Shown here one piece after another: positions 8,300 to 16,351 of a stretch of DNA of 64,000 nucleotides; position 1 is the first letter of the stretch, and every line of letters starts with the position of its first letter. The notes under the pieces are model-generated. The model did no database searches, was not told the DNA's origin, and saw only the letters and a list, made by a program, of their open reading frames with translations. Made by a program: the position numbers and the translations under genes. Origin of the DNA: Neobacillus cucumis (GTDB lineage: Bacteria > Bacillota > Bacilli > Bacillales_B > DSM-18226); NCBI RefSeq assembly GCF_023715505.1, contig NZ_JAMBOH010000010.1, positions 124,001-188,000 on the forward strand, in the 5' to 3' direction.

Positions 8300-9499
8300 T
8301 TATTGTTTAGATGTGAATGGATATTGTGCCAGAGCCTCGCCTAGAACGGTCTGATAGACTCGTTTTCCTGAAATTCCGAGGGATTCAGCTACTTGTCGAC
8401 AGGCTTCATATTCCGGAGCCACATTTACAATTTCTCCGTCCAAGAAAGCAATCTTGACCGGCAATTCACCAAAAGATGTTTTAACCTGGACAATTTTATG
8501 GGGAACGGCCCAACCACTGACTGTATAATGACGCATCCCGATGGTGGTTGTCTGACGTACTATTTCCTCTTGGATTTCTTTTTGCCGTTCAGTCTTACAG
8601 GCTACCCGAAGCTGCAATCCAGGGCGTCCCTTTTTCATGATGATTGGAATGATGTACGCATCCATTGCCCCAATGGATAAAAGGCGCTGGATGAGATAGC
8701 CTGCTAATTCAGGGTTCATATCGTCAATGTTGGTTTCAATCACAATCGTTCCTTTTTGGGGATTGGAAGATTTCACCGTTTGAGAAGAGGTGCACCACTC
8801 TCCAAGCTGAATCCGCAGAATGTTCGTGGAAGCATATTCTGGTCCGGCTCCATATCCTACTTTTTCCGTAATAAATGCCGATTGTGGAGCAGGTACAGCT
8901 AAGGTTCGAATGAGAGCAGCAGCTGCGGTGCTGGTTATTCCTCCAGCCGCTCCGGAAGTCAAGGTAGGGTATCCTAGTAATAATTGAACGGTTGCTGGTT
9001 CAGGAAATACTTTCCACCCCTCGTCATATTGGTTCCACCCGCTTCCCAGATTAATGGTGGAAACATAACATTCCGGTTCTCCTATCAAATGCCAGGCCAA
9101 GATGTTTCCAACCGTGTAACAGAGTATTTCTGCAGAATTCTCTTGATCAAAAGGTATCAGGCTAGGGTTCGTATCACGCACAACTGCTTCGGCTGCACCC
9201 CAGTGTTGAAAAAACAATTTGCTTTTTTCTTTTACTGTTTGTGGCAGCTCCCAGTTATCGATTATTTTTTCCATATCGGATAGATTCATAGAACCATGCA
9301 GTTTAAATGGATAAATACAGGCCGACGTTGCCGCAATTCCTTTCACTTTCATTCGCTGAACCGCAAGATCATTTTCATGTACACCAATTTTACCCATATA
9401 CGAACGCCATTCATTTTCGGGTAATCCCAGATCGAACCAAGCACCTAATAACCTTTCGTTGTCCACCCCTTCGAAACATTCAATATATGCACCTGTCAT
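8300..9499 (-). CDS. Divergent LarC-like protein (nickel insertion family, DUF111)
   Basis: A 399-aa protein matching LarC along its length, in a single frame. The C-terminal half is typical of LarC2: ETNIDDMNPELAGY (255-268), the stretch to MKKGRPG (288-294) and a middle VGYGAGP (214-220). The N-terminal half has diverged. The LarC opening DC-x-SGISGDM is replaced by ECFEGVDNERL (7-17), and the HFHEVGAxDSI block is replaced by IPFDQENSAEILCYTVG (115-131). The start is ATG 9499 with AAAGGAGAGG. It is the only gene of the cluster on the minus strand. It may be a specialised paralogue of the split LarC at 16352-17862, acting on another metal or cofactor form, or a scaffold; this is inference. 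Confidence 0.75.
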   Translation of the reverse strand: MTGAYIECFEGVDNERLLGAWFDLGLPENEWRSYMGKIGVHENDLAVQRMKVKGIAATSACIYPFKLHGSMNLSDMEKIIDNWELPQTVKEKSKLFFQHWGAAEAVVRDTNPSLIPFDQENSAEILCYTVGNILAWHLIGEPECYVSTINLGSGWNQYDEGWKVFPEPATVQLLLGYPTLTSGAAGGITSTAAAALIRTLAVPAPQSAFITEKVGYGAGPEYASTNILRIQLGEWCTSSQTVKSSNPQKGTIVIETNIDDMNPELAGYLIQRLLSIGAMDAYIIPIIMKKGRPGLQLRVACKTERQKEIQEEIVRQTTTIGMRHYTVSGWAVPHKIVQVKTSFGELPVKIAFLDGEIVNVAPEYEACRQVAESLGISGKRVYQTVLGEALAQYPFTSKQ

Positions 9500-9633
9500 T
9501 GCCGCCCTCTCCTTTCATGTCCCATTTTATTCGATTGTAGCATAAACAGGAAGCAGTCAAGAACAGGAAAAATATAACGAATCGAAGAGAGTTCCAATGC
9601 GGAATCATTTAAAGTTGCCATGCATACTAAACT

Positions 9634-9697
9634 GGAAACACATGGTTTCCGTTATTGTGGAAACCACTGATTGATAAATGGAACTATGTGGGTTCCA
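9634..9697. promoter_or_regulatory. Probable activator binding sites upstream of the NPN operon promoter
   Basis: Three overlapping or adjacent inverted repeats built from GGAAAC/GTTTCC lie 30-95 bp upstream of the -24/-12 element at 9727: GGAAAC-N5-GTTTCC (9634-9650), GTTTCC-N8-GGAAAC (9645-9664) and TGGAAC-N7-GTTCCA (9679-9697). This is the position and symmetry expected of enhancer sites for a sigma-54 activator. A related GTTTCC/GGAA repeat precedes the other promoter of the cluster. Confidence 0.55.
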
Positions 9698-9726
9698 TGG
9701 AATCGTATTAATCCCTATATTTACGC

Positions 9727-9744
9727 TTGGCACAAATCTTGCAA
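9727..9744 (+). promoter_or_regulatory. Sigma-54 (-24/-12) promoter of the NPN gene operon
   Basis: TTGGCACAAATCTTGCAA is a full match to the sigma-54 consensus, with exactly 10 bp between GG and GC. It drives the plus-strand series that starts with the NadC-like gene and probably runs on through the CinA-like, hydratase-like and larE genes. Confidence 0.9.
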
Positions 9745-9947
9745 TTATAAAAAGTGAAGGAAAGTCCAACGGCGTTAATTAAAATGAATGCGCTTCAATC
9801 ATGATCGGCTGTAATACCGTCACAAAAAGGGTATTGAACCGAGCTGCTGAAATGGTGATGGCAGTGGAAACCCCAACAAATTCCAGTTCAAAAAGTACAT
9901 CGATATCGCACACAGAGATCTATGTGAGTAGGAGGATGATCAGAAAC

Positions 9948-10787
9948 ATGTTGGAAATAACTCAGCACAAAAAAGAAGCAGCTGTATATGATTTGCGTGA
10001 TACATTGTTTATACCCATTCAAGAACGCCTATTTACAGCACAAGTGGTAGCTACGAACTATGGGATATTGGCAAATAGCATGCGTGCTGTTGCGTTTGTA
10101 GATGAACTTGGCCTTGAACTATTAACTTGTTTAGAAGATGGCGCGGCAGTAAAGCCGGGGGATGTCATCTTAACCTTTCGTGGTACGCCGAAAAGTGTTG
10201 CTATAGCTGAAGACCGGGTGCTTGGGTCGATGATGGTTCCGTCCGGCTATGCCACTCGGGCACGGCAACTGCAGCTTGTTGCAGGAAGCAATTTGAAGGT
10301 GGTGTGCGGGGGATGGAAGAAACTCCCGCAGGAATCCAAGCCGGGTCTACACGCTGCACTGGCGGCAGGGGGGATTGGGATGCGAATGGTTGAAGGTCCG
10401 TTTGTCTATATCGATAAAAATTATGTTTCGATGTTTGGAGGAGTCGGCCAAGCACTTCAAGCGGCTGCACAGTTTCCTGACCATAAGACCGTGATTCAAA
10501 TCCGTGGGGAATTGCAATCTATCGCTGAGGAGACAGAGGCAGCGGTTCATGGAAGAGCGAATGTCCTTATGGTGGATACAGGATCGTTGAACGATCTTAA
10601 AATTGTTCTACAAATCTTGGATCAGCTTAATGCCCGCCATCGGGTAAAGGTAGCTTTTGCGGGCAGCGTAACAGAAGAGACACTGCTTTTGCTTCGTGAT
10701 GTTCCGGTTGATTTGGTCGATGTAGGTGCTTCGATTCTAAACGCTCCCCTACTCGATATGCGTCTAGAGGTTAAATTGTCCGAATAA
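9948..10787 (+). CDS. NadC-like phosphoribosyltransferase with altered substrate pocket
   Basis: A 279-aa protein aligning with quinolinate phosphoribosyltransferase (NadC), which makes nicotinate mononucleotide from quinolinate and PRPP. The layout is the same: EDGAAVKPGDV (63-73), a SGYATRARQ helix (99-107) and a TIM-barrel C-terminus ending in VDLVDVGASI. The substrate residues differ. TRKTLPG becomes GWKKLPQ (122-128), GGGxNHR becomes AGGIGMR (140-146) and KDNH becomes DKNY (156-159). Upstream in-frame ATGs exist at 9801 and 9936, but ATG 9948 has TAGGAGGA well placed and gives the family length. LarB uses nicotinate adenine dinucleotide, so a pyridine-nucleotide role in cofactor supply is plausible (inference). 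Confidence 0.7.
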   Translation: MLEITQHKKEAAVYDLRDTLFIPIQERLFTAQVVATNYGILANSMRAVAFVDELGLELLTCLEDGAAVKPGDVILTFRGTPKSVAIAEDRVLGSMMVPSGYATRARQLQLVAGSNLKVVCGGWKKLPQESKPGLHAALAAGGIGMRMVEGPFVYIDKNYVSMFGGVGQALQAAAQFPDHKTVIQIRGELQSIAEETEAAVHGRANVLMVDTGSLNDLKIVLQILDQLNARHRVKVAFAGSVTEETLLLLRDVPVDLVDVGASILNAPLLDMRLEVKLSE

Positions 10788-10832
10788 ACAGCCAGCAAAG
10801 AGAGTCATAAAAATTGAGGGAGGCGAAAAGAA

Positions 10833-11759
10833 GTGGAATATAGTCTTTTAAATAAAACAGAACTCCGTTTAACCGATGTATATCTAAGTGATTGTGATTT
10901 ATCTGAAATTTCAAATACAGTGGCTGAGGTGCTAAAGCTCCCAAGGGACCGGGTATTTGTTATCGATGTTCGCGAGGATCATATCGCATTGGATTTACTC
11001 GTTCAGACCATAAATGATGATCAGTTTGTAGGGAAGAAAGAACAATTGTTAAAAGCAGTAGGTTCGCTTCCAGGTGTGAATTTTGGTCCGGAACCGGACA
11101 TTCATTCCGAAGGAGTATTGGGGATGATTGCATTATCCCCAATAGAAGGGAAAAAGGTGGTTGAGCAGAGTGCAGCGATGGGTAACGAAATTCAAAACCG
11201 GATTCGCCGCCGTGTGAAGGTATTCCCTACTGGATTTGAAGTTGGAAGGGGCATGATCGAGGATACCAATACACCTTACCTCGAAAAACGGTTTACGGAA
11301 GCAGGATGCAAGGTACAAACTCATCGGCCGTTAGCGGATGATATTGACGAAATTGCAGGCGCATTAAGGCAGGCACTTGAACAGGGATTTGGCCTTATTA
11401 TTACCACCGGCGGAGTGGGAGCTGAAGATAAGGATTGTTCAGTTGAAGCCTTGCTTAAGGTTTGTCCGGAAGCTGCAACCCCCTATATTGCAAAATTTAC
11501 TCGCGGACATGGAAGGCACGTAAAGGATGGGATTCGGATTGGAGTCGCCAAGGAAGGATTAAGCTATGTGGTTACACTTCCCGGACCGAATGAAGAAGTG
11601 CAACTTTGTACAGATGTACTTGTGGAGAGTATCAGCCAGCAGCCCAAACCGGAAGTACTCGGAGAACAGTTGGCCAATCTTCTTCGGGAGCGGTGGATGA
11701 GAACAGTGGGCGTGCACGGTCATGCACATCATAGACATCATGGAAACCATACAAATTAA
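10833..11759 (+). CDS. MoCF/CinA-type domain protein with His-rich tail
   Basis: A 308-aa protein whose central part (about 125-270) matches the molybdopterin-binding/CinA N-terminal fold: FEVGRGMIEDTNTPYLEKRF, ITTGGVGAEDKDCSVEAL and a late LPGPNEEV. The N-terminal 110 residues are not recognised. The last 14 residues (HGHAHHRHHGNHTN) form a metal-binding-looking tail. CinA N-terminal domains are described as pyrophosphatases acting on ADP-ribose-type dinucleotides, which would fit a pathway that starts from nicotinate adenine dinucleotide. The start is GTG 10833 behind GAGGGAGG, 45 bp after the NadC-like gene. It may handle a pyridine nucleotide intermediate or nickel; unproven. Confidence 0.65.
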   Translation: MEYSLLNKTELRLTDVYLSDCDLSEISNTVAEVLKLPRDRVFVIDVREDHIALDLLVQTINDDQFVGKKEQLLKAVGSLPGVNFGPEPDIHSEGVLGMIALSPIEGKKVVEQSAAMGNEIQNRIRRRVKVFPTGFEVGRGMIEDTNTPYLEKRFTEAGCKVQTHRPLADDIDEIAGALRQALEQGFGLIITTGGVGAEDKDCSVEALLKVCPEAATPYIAKFTRGHGRHVKDGIRIGVAKEGLSYVVTLPGPNEEVQLCTDVLVESISQQPKPEVLGEQLANLLRERWMRTVGVHGHAHHRHHGNHTN

Positions 11760-11800
11760 AAACTACTATTTTTATAGAAGGATAGAAAGGGAGAGTCTAG

Positions 11801-12586
11801 ATGAGTCTGATAATCGAACAAGCAGTGAAACAATTATGGGAAGCAGATAATAATAAAGAGCCGATTGCGCCGTTGACAGAAATGTACCCTAATCTTACGC
11901 TCGAAGATGCATACGCAATTCAAAAGCAAGTCCAGGCTTGGAAACTCGATTCCGGAAGTCGTGTGATTGGACATAAGATTGGCTTAACTTCAAAGGCCAT
12001 GCAGAATGCTCTAGGCGTTCCTGAACCAGATTTTGGTTCATTGTTCGATGATACCCTTTTACCGGAAGGAAGTTTTGTAGACTATCAGCAATTTCTGCAG
12101 CCAAAGGTAGAAGCAGAATTGGCCTTCGTGATGAAACATGATTTAAAGGGACCGGGGGTACACTTCCATGATGTGATCCGGGCAACGGATTATATCGTGC
12201 CCGCTTTTGAAATTATTGATAGCCGCATCAGAAATTGGGAGATTAAGATTCAAGATACGGTAGCAGATAATGCTTCATACGGGGCATTGGTATTGGGAAG
12301 CCATGGAATTCGAGTGAGTGACTTGGATTTACGGACGATTGGGCTGGTATTGGAGCAAAACGGTGAAGTCATCGATACAGCTGCAGGCGCAGCGGTGCTC
12401 GGTCATCCGGCGGCAGCCGTGGCATGGTTGTGTAACAAGCTGGCTGCATTTGGTGAAGGATTAAAAGCGGGAGATATCGTTCTCTCGGGCTCTTTTACAA
12501 AAGCATATGAGGCGAAGCCAGGAGATGTTTATACAGCCCATTTCGGCGGTGTTGGCAGCGTACAAGTTGGTTTTAAGGAAAGGTAA
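11801..12586 (+). CDS. 2-keto-4-pentenoate hydratase / oxalocrotonate decarboxylase family protein
   Basis: A 261-aa protein of the fumarylacetoacetate-hydrolase fold, closest in pattern to MhpD/DmpE/DmpH, enzymes that hydrate 2-oxopent-4-enoate or decarboxylate 4-oxalocrotonate in meta-cleavage pathways. Visible are IGHKIGLTSKAMQ (56-68), the metal-site region KVEAELAFVM (106-115), ADNASYGALVLG and the C-terminal GDIVLSGSFTK. ATG 11801 follows AAAGGGAGAG. It lies between the CinA-like gene and larE. With the UbiD-like gene it may form a catabolic branch using a decarboxylated aromatic or pyridine ring fragment. No ring-cleavage enzyme is adjacent; the CatE-type dioxygenase is at 48233. Confidence 0.75.
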   Translation: MSLIIEQAVKQLWEADNNKEPIAPLTEMYPNLTLEDAYAIQKQVQAWKLDSGSRVIGHKIGLTSKAMQNALGVPEPDFGSLFDDTLLPEGSFVDYQQFLQPKVEAELAFVMKHDLKGPGVHFHDVIRATDYIVPAFEIIDSRIRNWEIKIQDTVADNASYGALVLGSHGIRVSDLDLRTIGLVLEQNGEVIDTAAGAAVLGHPAAAVAWLCNKLAAFGEGLKAGDIVLSGSFTKAYEAKPGDVYTAHFGGVGSVQVGFKER

Positions 12587-12706
12587 GTTTTTACAAAAAC
12601 GCTAATTTCGTTTTAAAAATGCTAGGATCATAGAGCCTCACTAGAGTTAAGCGGATTTTCGAATTGCATGAATATAAAATAATTATTAAAAAGGGAGAGT
12701 TTCAGC

Positions 12707-13531
12707 ATGTCACATCAATTAAAATATGAAAAGTTACTAGAGAATCTTAAAGGGTTTAACCGCGTTGCCGTCGCTTTTTCAGGTGGCGTTGACAGCACTT
12801 TTTTGCTTAAGGCAGCAGTGGAAGCTTTAGGAGCAGAAAATGTCCTTGCAGTAACATCTGATGCTGAGACTTATCCTGAGCGCGAGCTGAAAGAAGCTAT
12901 GATTTTAGCAAAAGAAATTGGCTGCGAGCATGTGGTTATTCACACAAGCGAACTGAATATTCCGGGCTATGCAGAAAATCCAATCAATCGTTGTTACTTT
13001 TGCAAACAGGAGCTTTTCACCAATTTGATTCCAGTTGCCCAAGAACGTGGGTTTAATCAAGTTATTTTCGGAGCCATTGCTGATGATTTGAGTGACTATC
13101 GCCCAGGGTTTAAGGCAGCATTGGAAAAAGGAGTTCGTGCACCTCTGCAGGAAGAGGAGTTAACGAAAGCGGACATTCGTGCCTTATCCTATCAGATGAA
13201 TTTACGTACTTGGGATAAGCCTTCATTTGCGTGTCTTTCTTCTCGGATTCCATATGGTGAGAAGATCACGCAAGAGAAGTTAACGATGATAGATAAGGCG
13301 GAACAATTCCTAATGGACCTCGGCTTCCGTCAAGTTAGGGTGCGACAGCATGAGAAATTAGCACGTATCGAAGTTGTACCACAAGATATCCAGAAATTGG
13401 CTGGTTTCAACGAAATGATTGTCAGCAAACTGAAGAGTATTGGATATATGTATATCACCATTGATTTGCAAGGTTACCGTTCTGGTAGTTTAAATGAAAC
13501 AATCAAAACGCCTAAATTAACAATGGTTTAA
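12707..13531 (+). CDS. larE: LarE, ATP-dependent sulfur transferase of NPN cofactor synthesis
   Basis: A 274-aa PP-loop enzyme. LarE adenylylates the carboxylates of pyridinium-3,5-dicarboxylate mononucleotide and replaces an oxygen with sulfur, making the thiocarboxylates that bind nickel. The PP-loop SGGVDS is at 25-30. The cysteine in SFACLSSRIPYG is residue 176, the same number as the sacrificial cysteine of Lactobacillus plantarum LarE. A CYFC pair (C96, C99) in NRCYFCKQEL adds two more cysteines, the pattern associated with cluster-containing LarE enzymes that do not destroy their own cysteine (inference). ATG 12707 follows AAAGGGAGAG. The gene precedes the cluster's sigma-54 activator. 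Confidence 0.93.
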   Translation: MSHQLKYEKLLENLKGFNRVAVAFSGGVDSTFLLKAAVEALGAENVLAVTSDAETYPERELKEAMILAKEIGCEHVVIHTSELNIPGYAENPINRCYFCKQELFTNLIPVAQERGFNQVIFGAIADDLSDYRPGFKAALEKGVRAPLQEEELTKADIRALSYQMNLRTWDKPSFACLSSRIPYGEKITQEKLTMIDKAEQFLMDLGFRQVRVRQHEKLARIEVVPQDIQKLAGFNEMIVSKLKSIGYMYITIDLQGYRSGSLNETIKTPKLTMV

Positions 13532-13625
13532 TAAATGGTTTCCAGCGTCTGTGTTTTAAGGTATAAATAAAATAAGTGTTAATTTTTAAATTAACCGCTT
13601 ATTTTAGTAAATGGAGGGGGAAACA

Positions 13626-15434
13626 ATGCTTCTCTCAGATATTACACAAACACCTGCATTTATGGTTGAGTCGAGCATGCTTCAGCATGAATACGACCAA
13701 ATTGTAGCGAAGATGAAAGCGTTATCCACTGAGGTAATACCGGTCATTGATCAAGGATGCTGGGCCGGTGTATTTCAATTGTTTTCAAGTTCATTTCCTT
13801 CAGGGAAAGAAATGGGATTATGGTTTCAGGATACCCCCTTCTTCTACGAGGATACTGAGATAATAGATATAAAACTTCCTGTCAAGTCTAGTCTAGTTGG
13901 CGTGGTTGATAAGAATAATAAATTTATAGGGATAGCAGAGACAGGTAAAATAGTCGAACAGAAAAGAGTTATTTGGACTAAATATAAGGAAGTATATGAG
14001 CAGCACAAACATCTTGATGCCGTTATAGATTCTGCGTATGATGGAATTTTGATTACTGATGCACTTGGTGTGGTGACAAGAGTGAACCCAGCCATGTCCC
14101 GTTTTTCTGGCATTTTAGAAAACCGTTTTATCGGCCGGCATTTGACTGAACTGTTTAGCCAAGGGGTTTTTAAGGAACCTTCAATTACATGGAAAGCGTT
14201 ACAGGAAAAACGAGAAGTAATTGGACTGCAGCGATATCCGACCGGTCAAGAACATATTGTAAGCGCTGTGCCCATTATTGATGAGTTTGGAAAAGTGCAG
14301 GGGTCAGTTGCGACCGTCCGAGATATGACCGAGCTTGCCAGGCTGCGGGAAGAATTGAATTTTGTGCAAAAACGCAGCCAGGAGTATCAATTAGAAATAT
14401 TGAAGCTTCGTAAGCAAGTCCTTTCCGACGAAGTGATTGCCGTCTCTCCGAAAATGGTAAGCGTGTTTGATTTAGCAGGAAGGGTAGCCGATTTTGATTC
14501 TACTGTTTTGATTTTGGGAGAGTCTGGAGTCGGAAAAGAAGTTCTCGCAAATTTTATTCATAAGAATAGCCGGCGTTCGAAGGGGCCATTTGTAAAAATC
14601 AATTGCGGCGCTCTTCCTGCGGATTTGCTTGAATCAGAGTTGTTCGGTTATGAAGCAGGGGCTTTTACGGGTGCCAGCAGATCGGGAAAAAAAGGATTAT
14701 TTGAGGCAGCCGAAGGAGGCATGATCTTCTTAGATGAAATCGGTGAAATGTCGACTTCCCTTCAAGTAAAAGTTCTCCGCGTCCTCCAGGAACAGGAGTT
14801 TACCCGGGTGGGAGGGGTGGAGCCGCTTCAGGTGAATTGCCGGATTATTGCAGCAACCCATCGGAATTTGCAGGAAAGAATTCAGCTGGGATTATTCCGG
14901 GAGGACTTATACTACCGGCTTTACGTGGTGCCGATTCATATCCCGCCATTACGGGAAAGACATGAAGACATTCCAGCGATGATTCAGTACTTTTTAAATC
15001 GCTACAATCAAAAACATGGAATTCAAAAAGTGATTGACTCGCAAGTCATCCATGCGCTAAAAAATTATTCGTGGCCGGGTAATGTTCGTCAGTTGTCTAA
15101 TCTAATTGAGCGTTTGGTAGTTACGATATTTGAACCTACCATACTACTGCATCATCTCCCTGAGGATGTTATGACATTTGAAGGCCCGTTGGCAAGGACA
15201 GTGTACCATCCAGCAATGCCAAAGGGAAACTCGGAGGTTGCAATAGCTGCTTCCAATTCTGAAATGATAGAAATAACTGAATCCGATACCTATAACGCCT
15301 TTAATATTTTAGAACGTGATTTAATCATTGAATCACTCAGTCGATATGGTTCCATTCGGAAGGTTGGACAGGCTCTTGGAGTCTCACATACGACCGTAAT
15401 TAAAAAGATGAAAAAGTACGGCATTACAAGATAG
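13626..15434 (+). CDS. Sigma-54-dependent transcriptional activator (PAS, AAA+, Fis-type HTH)
   Basis: A 602-aa enhancer-binding protein. The N-terminal 115 residues are an unrecognised sensory region, followed by a PAS domain (about 125-235) and a short coiled linker. The AAA+ core has Walker A GESGVGKE, the sigma-54-contacting GAFTGA and the Walker B region IFLDEIGEM, and the C-terminus has a Fis-type helix-turn-helix (VGQALGVSHTTVIKKMKKYG). ATG 13626 has GGAGGGGG at the right distance, better than ATG 13611. It sits between larE and larB, and the two perfect sigma-54 promoters of the cluster (5769 and 9727) are its probable targets. The signal may be a small ligand bound by the N-terminal or PAS region. 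Confidence 0.9.
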   Translation: MLLSDITQTPAFMVESSMLQHEYDQIVAKMKALSTEVIPVIDQGCWAGVFQLFSSSFPSGKEMGLWFQDTPFFYEDTEIIDIKLPVKSSLVGVVDKNNKFIGIAETGKIVEQKRVIWTKYKEVYEQHKHLDAVIDSAYDGILITDALGVVTRVNPAMSRFSGILENRFIGRHLTELFSQGVFKEPSITWKALQEKREVIGLQRYPTGQEHIVSAVPIIDEFGKVQGSVATVRDMTELARLREELNFVQKRSQEYQLEILKLRKQVLSDEVIAVSPKMVSVFDLAGRVADFDSTVLILGESGVGKEVLANFIHKNSRRSKGPFVKINCGALPADLLESELFGYEAGAFTGASRSGKKGLFEAAEGGMIFLDEIGEMSTSLQVKVLRVLQEQEFTRVGGVEPLQVNCRIIAATHRNLQERIQLGLFREDLYYRLYVVPIHIPPLRERHEDIPAMIQYFLNRYNQKHGIQKVIDSQVIHALKNYSWPGNVRQLSNLIERLVVTIFEPTILLHHLPEDVMTFEGPLARTVYHPAMPKGNSEVAIAASNSEMIEITESDTYNAFNILERDLIIESLSRYGSIRKVGQALGVSHTTVIKKMKKYGITR

Positions 15435-15475
15435 AGGAAGCACAGGTATTTTCATAAGACAAAGGAGGAGACAAC

Positions 15476-16228
15476 ATGAGTTTACAGGAAATATTACATC
15501 GTGTTCAGAAGGGTGCAATCTCAGTAGATCAAGCTGAACAAGAGATACAGGGGTTTGAAGATTTGGGATTTGTGAAAATTGACTATGACCGGGAATCCCG
15601 GACAGGCTTTCCTGAGGTTATTTTTGGAAGAGGAAAGACGGTTGAGCAAGTTCAAATTATTTTTTCCAAAATCTATCAAAAGCACGGCAAGGCCATGGTT
15701 ACGCAAGCTACTGAAAAAATGGCCGAGATCATTCAGCAGGCTTTCCCTGATGCCAATTATGATCCGATGTCGCGTTTAATTACAATCGGTCATGGAGAAA
15801 AACGATTTGCAGGGAAGGTTGCGGTTCTTTCAGCAGGAACAGCGGATTTGCCAGTTGCCCAGGAAGCTGCTCAGACGGCTGAATGGATGGGAAATGAAGT
15901 CGATCGTATTTATGATGTTGGTGTAGCAGGCATTGATCGACTGCTCGCTCAGCGGAAGCGGATTCAGGAGGCCAGCATCGTCATAGTTGTCGCTGGAATG
16001 GAAGGGGCATTAGCAAGCGCCGTGGGTGGTTTGGTACGTCGCCCTGTGATTGCTGTTCCGACCAGCGTTGGTTATGGTGCCCATTTATCTGGATTGACAC
16101 CGCTACTTTCAATGCTTACTTCTTGTGCCGCTGGTGTAACGGTGGTGAATATTGACAATGGATTTGGTGCCGCCGTGGCCGCTTCCATGATTCAGCAAGC
16201 CATTAAGGAAGGACCATTGGGCGAATAA
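15476..16228 (+). CDS. larB: LarB, nicotinate adenine dinucleotide carboxylase/hydrolase
   Basis: LarB carboxylates C5 of the pyridinium ring of nicotinate adenine dinucleotide and cleaves the phosphoanhydride, giving the mononucleotide used by LarE. This 250-aa protein has a small N-terminal domain and a PurE-like C-terminal domain (about 115-245) with VAVLSAGTADLPVAQEA, VVAGMEGALASAVGGL, AVPTSVGYGAHLSGL and the cysteine in LTSCAAGVTVVNIDNG (C217), which matches the position of the catalytic cysteine known in L. plantarum LarB. ATG 15476 follows AAAGGAGGAG, 41 bp after the sigma-54 activator. larC follows 123 bp on. Confidence 0.95.
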   Translation: MSLQEILHRVQKGAISVDQAEQEIQGFEDLGFVKIDYDRESRTGFPEVIFGRGKTVEQVQIIFSKIYQKHGKAMVTQATEKMAEIIQQAFPDANYDPMSRLITIGHGEKRFAGKVAVLSAGTADLPVAQEAAQTAEWMGNEVDRIYDVGVAGIDRLLAQRKRIQEASIVIVVAGMEGALASAVGGLVRRPVIAVPTSVGYGAHLSGLTPLLSMLTSCAAGVTVVNIDNGFGAAVAASMIQQAIKEGPLGE

Positions 16229-16273
16229 GAGGGATTAAGTCTCTTCTTTGAGCTAGAGGAAGTGAACAAGATG

Positions 16274-16293
16274 GGACAAGAAAAATCTTGTCC
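16274..16293 (+). other. Hairpin between larB and larC
   Basis: GGACAAGA-AAAA-TCTTGTCC is a perfect 8-bp stem with a 4-nt loop, extended by weaker outer pairing (GAACA / TGTTC). No T-run follows, so it is more likely an mRNA processing or stability element than a terminator. Confidence 0.35.
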
Positions 16294-16351
16294 TGTTGTT
16301 CTCTGGCTATACCGTAAGTTTATATAAATGCTGACTCGGGAGGAAATCGTA

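Noticed and set aside
11801..12586. Joining the hydratase-like gene with catE (48233) into one meta-cleavage pathway
   Set aside because: They are 36 kb apart with different promoters and no intermediate dehydrogenase between them, so a shared pathway cannot be claimed from position.
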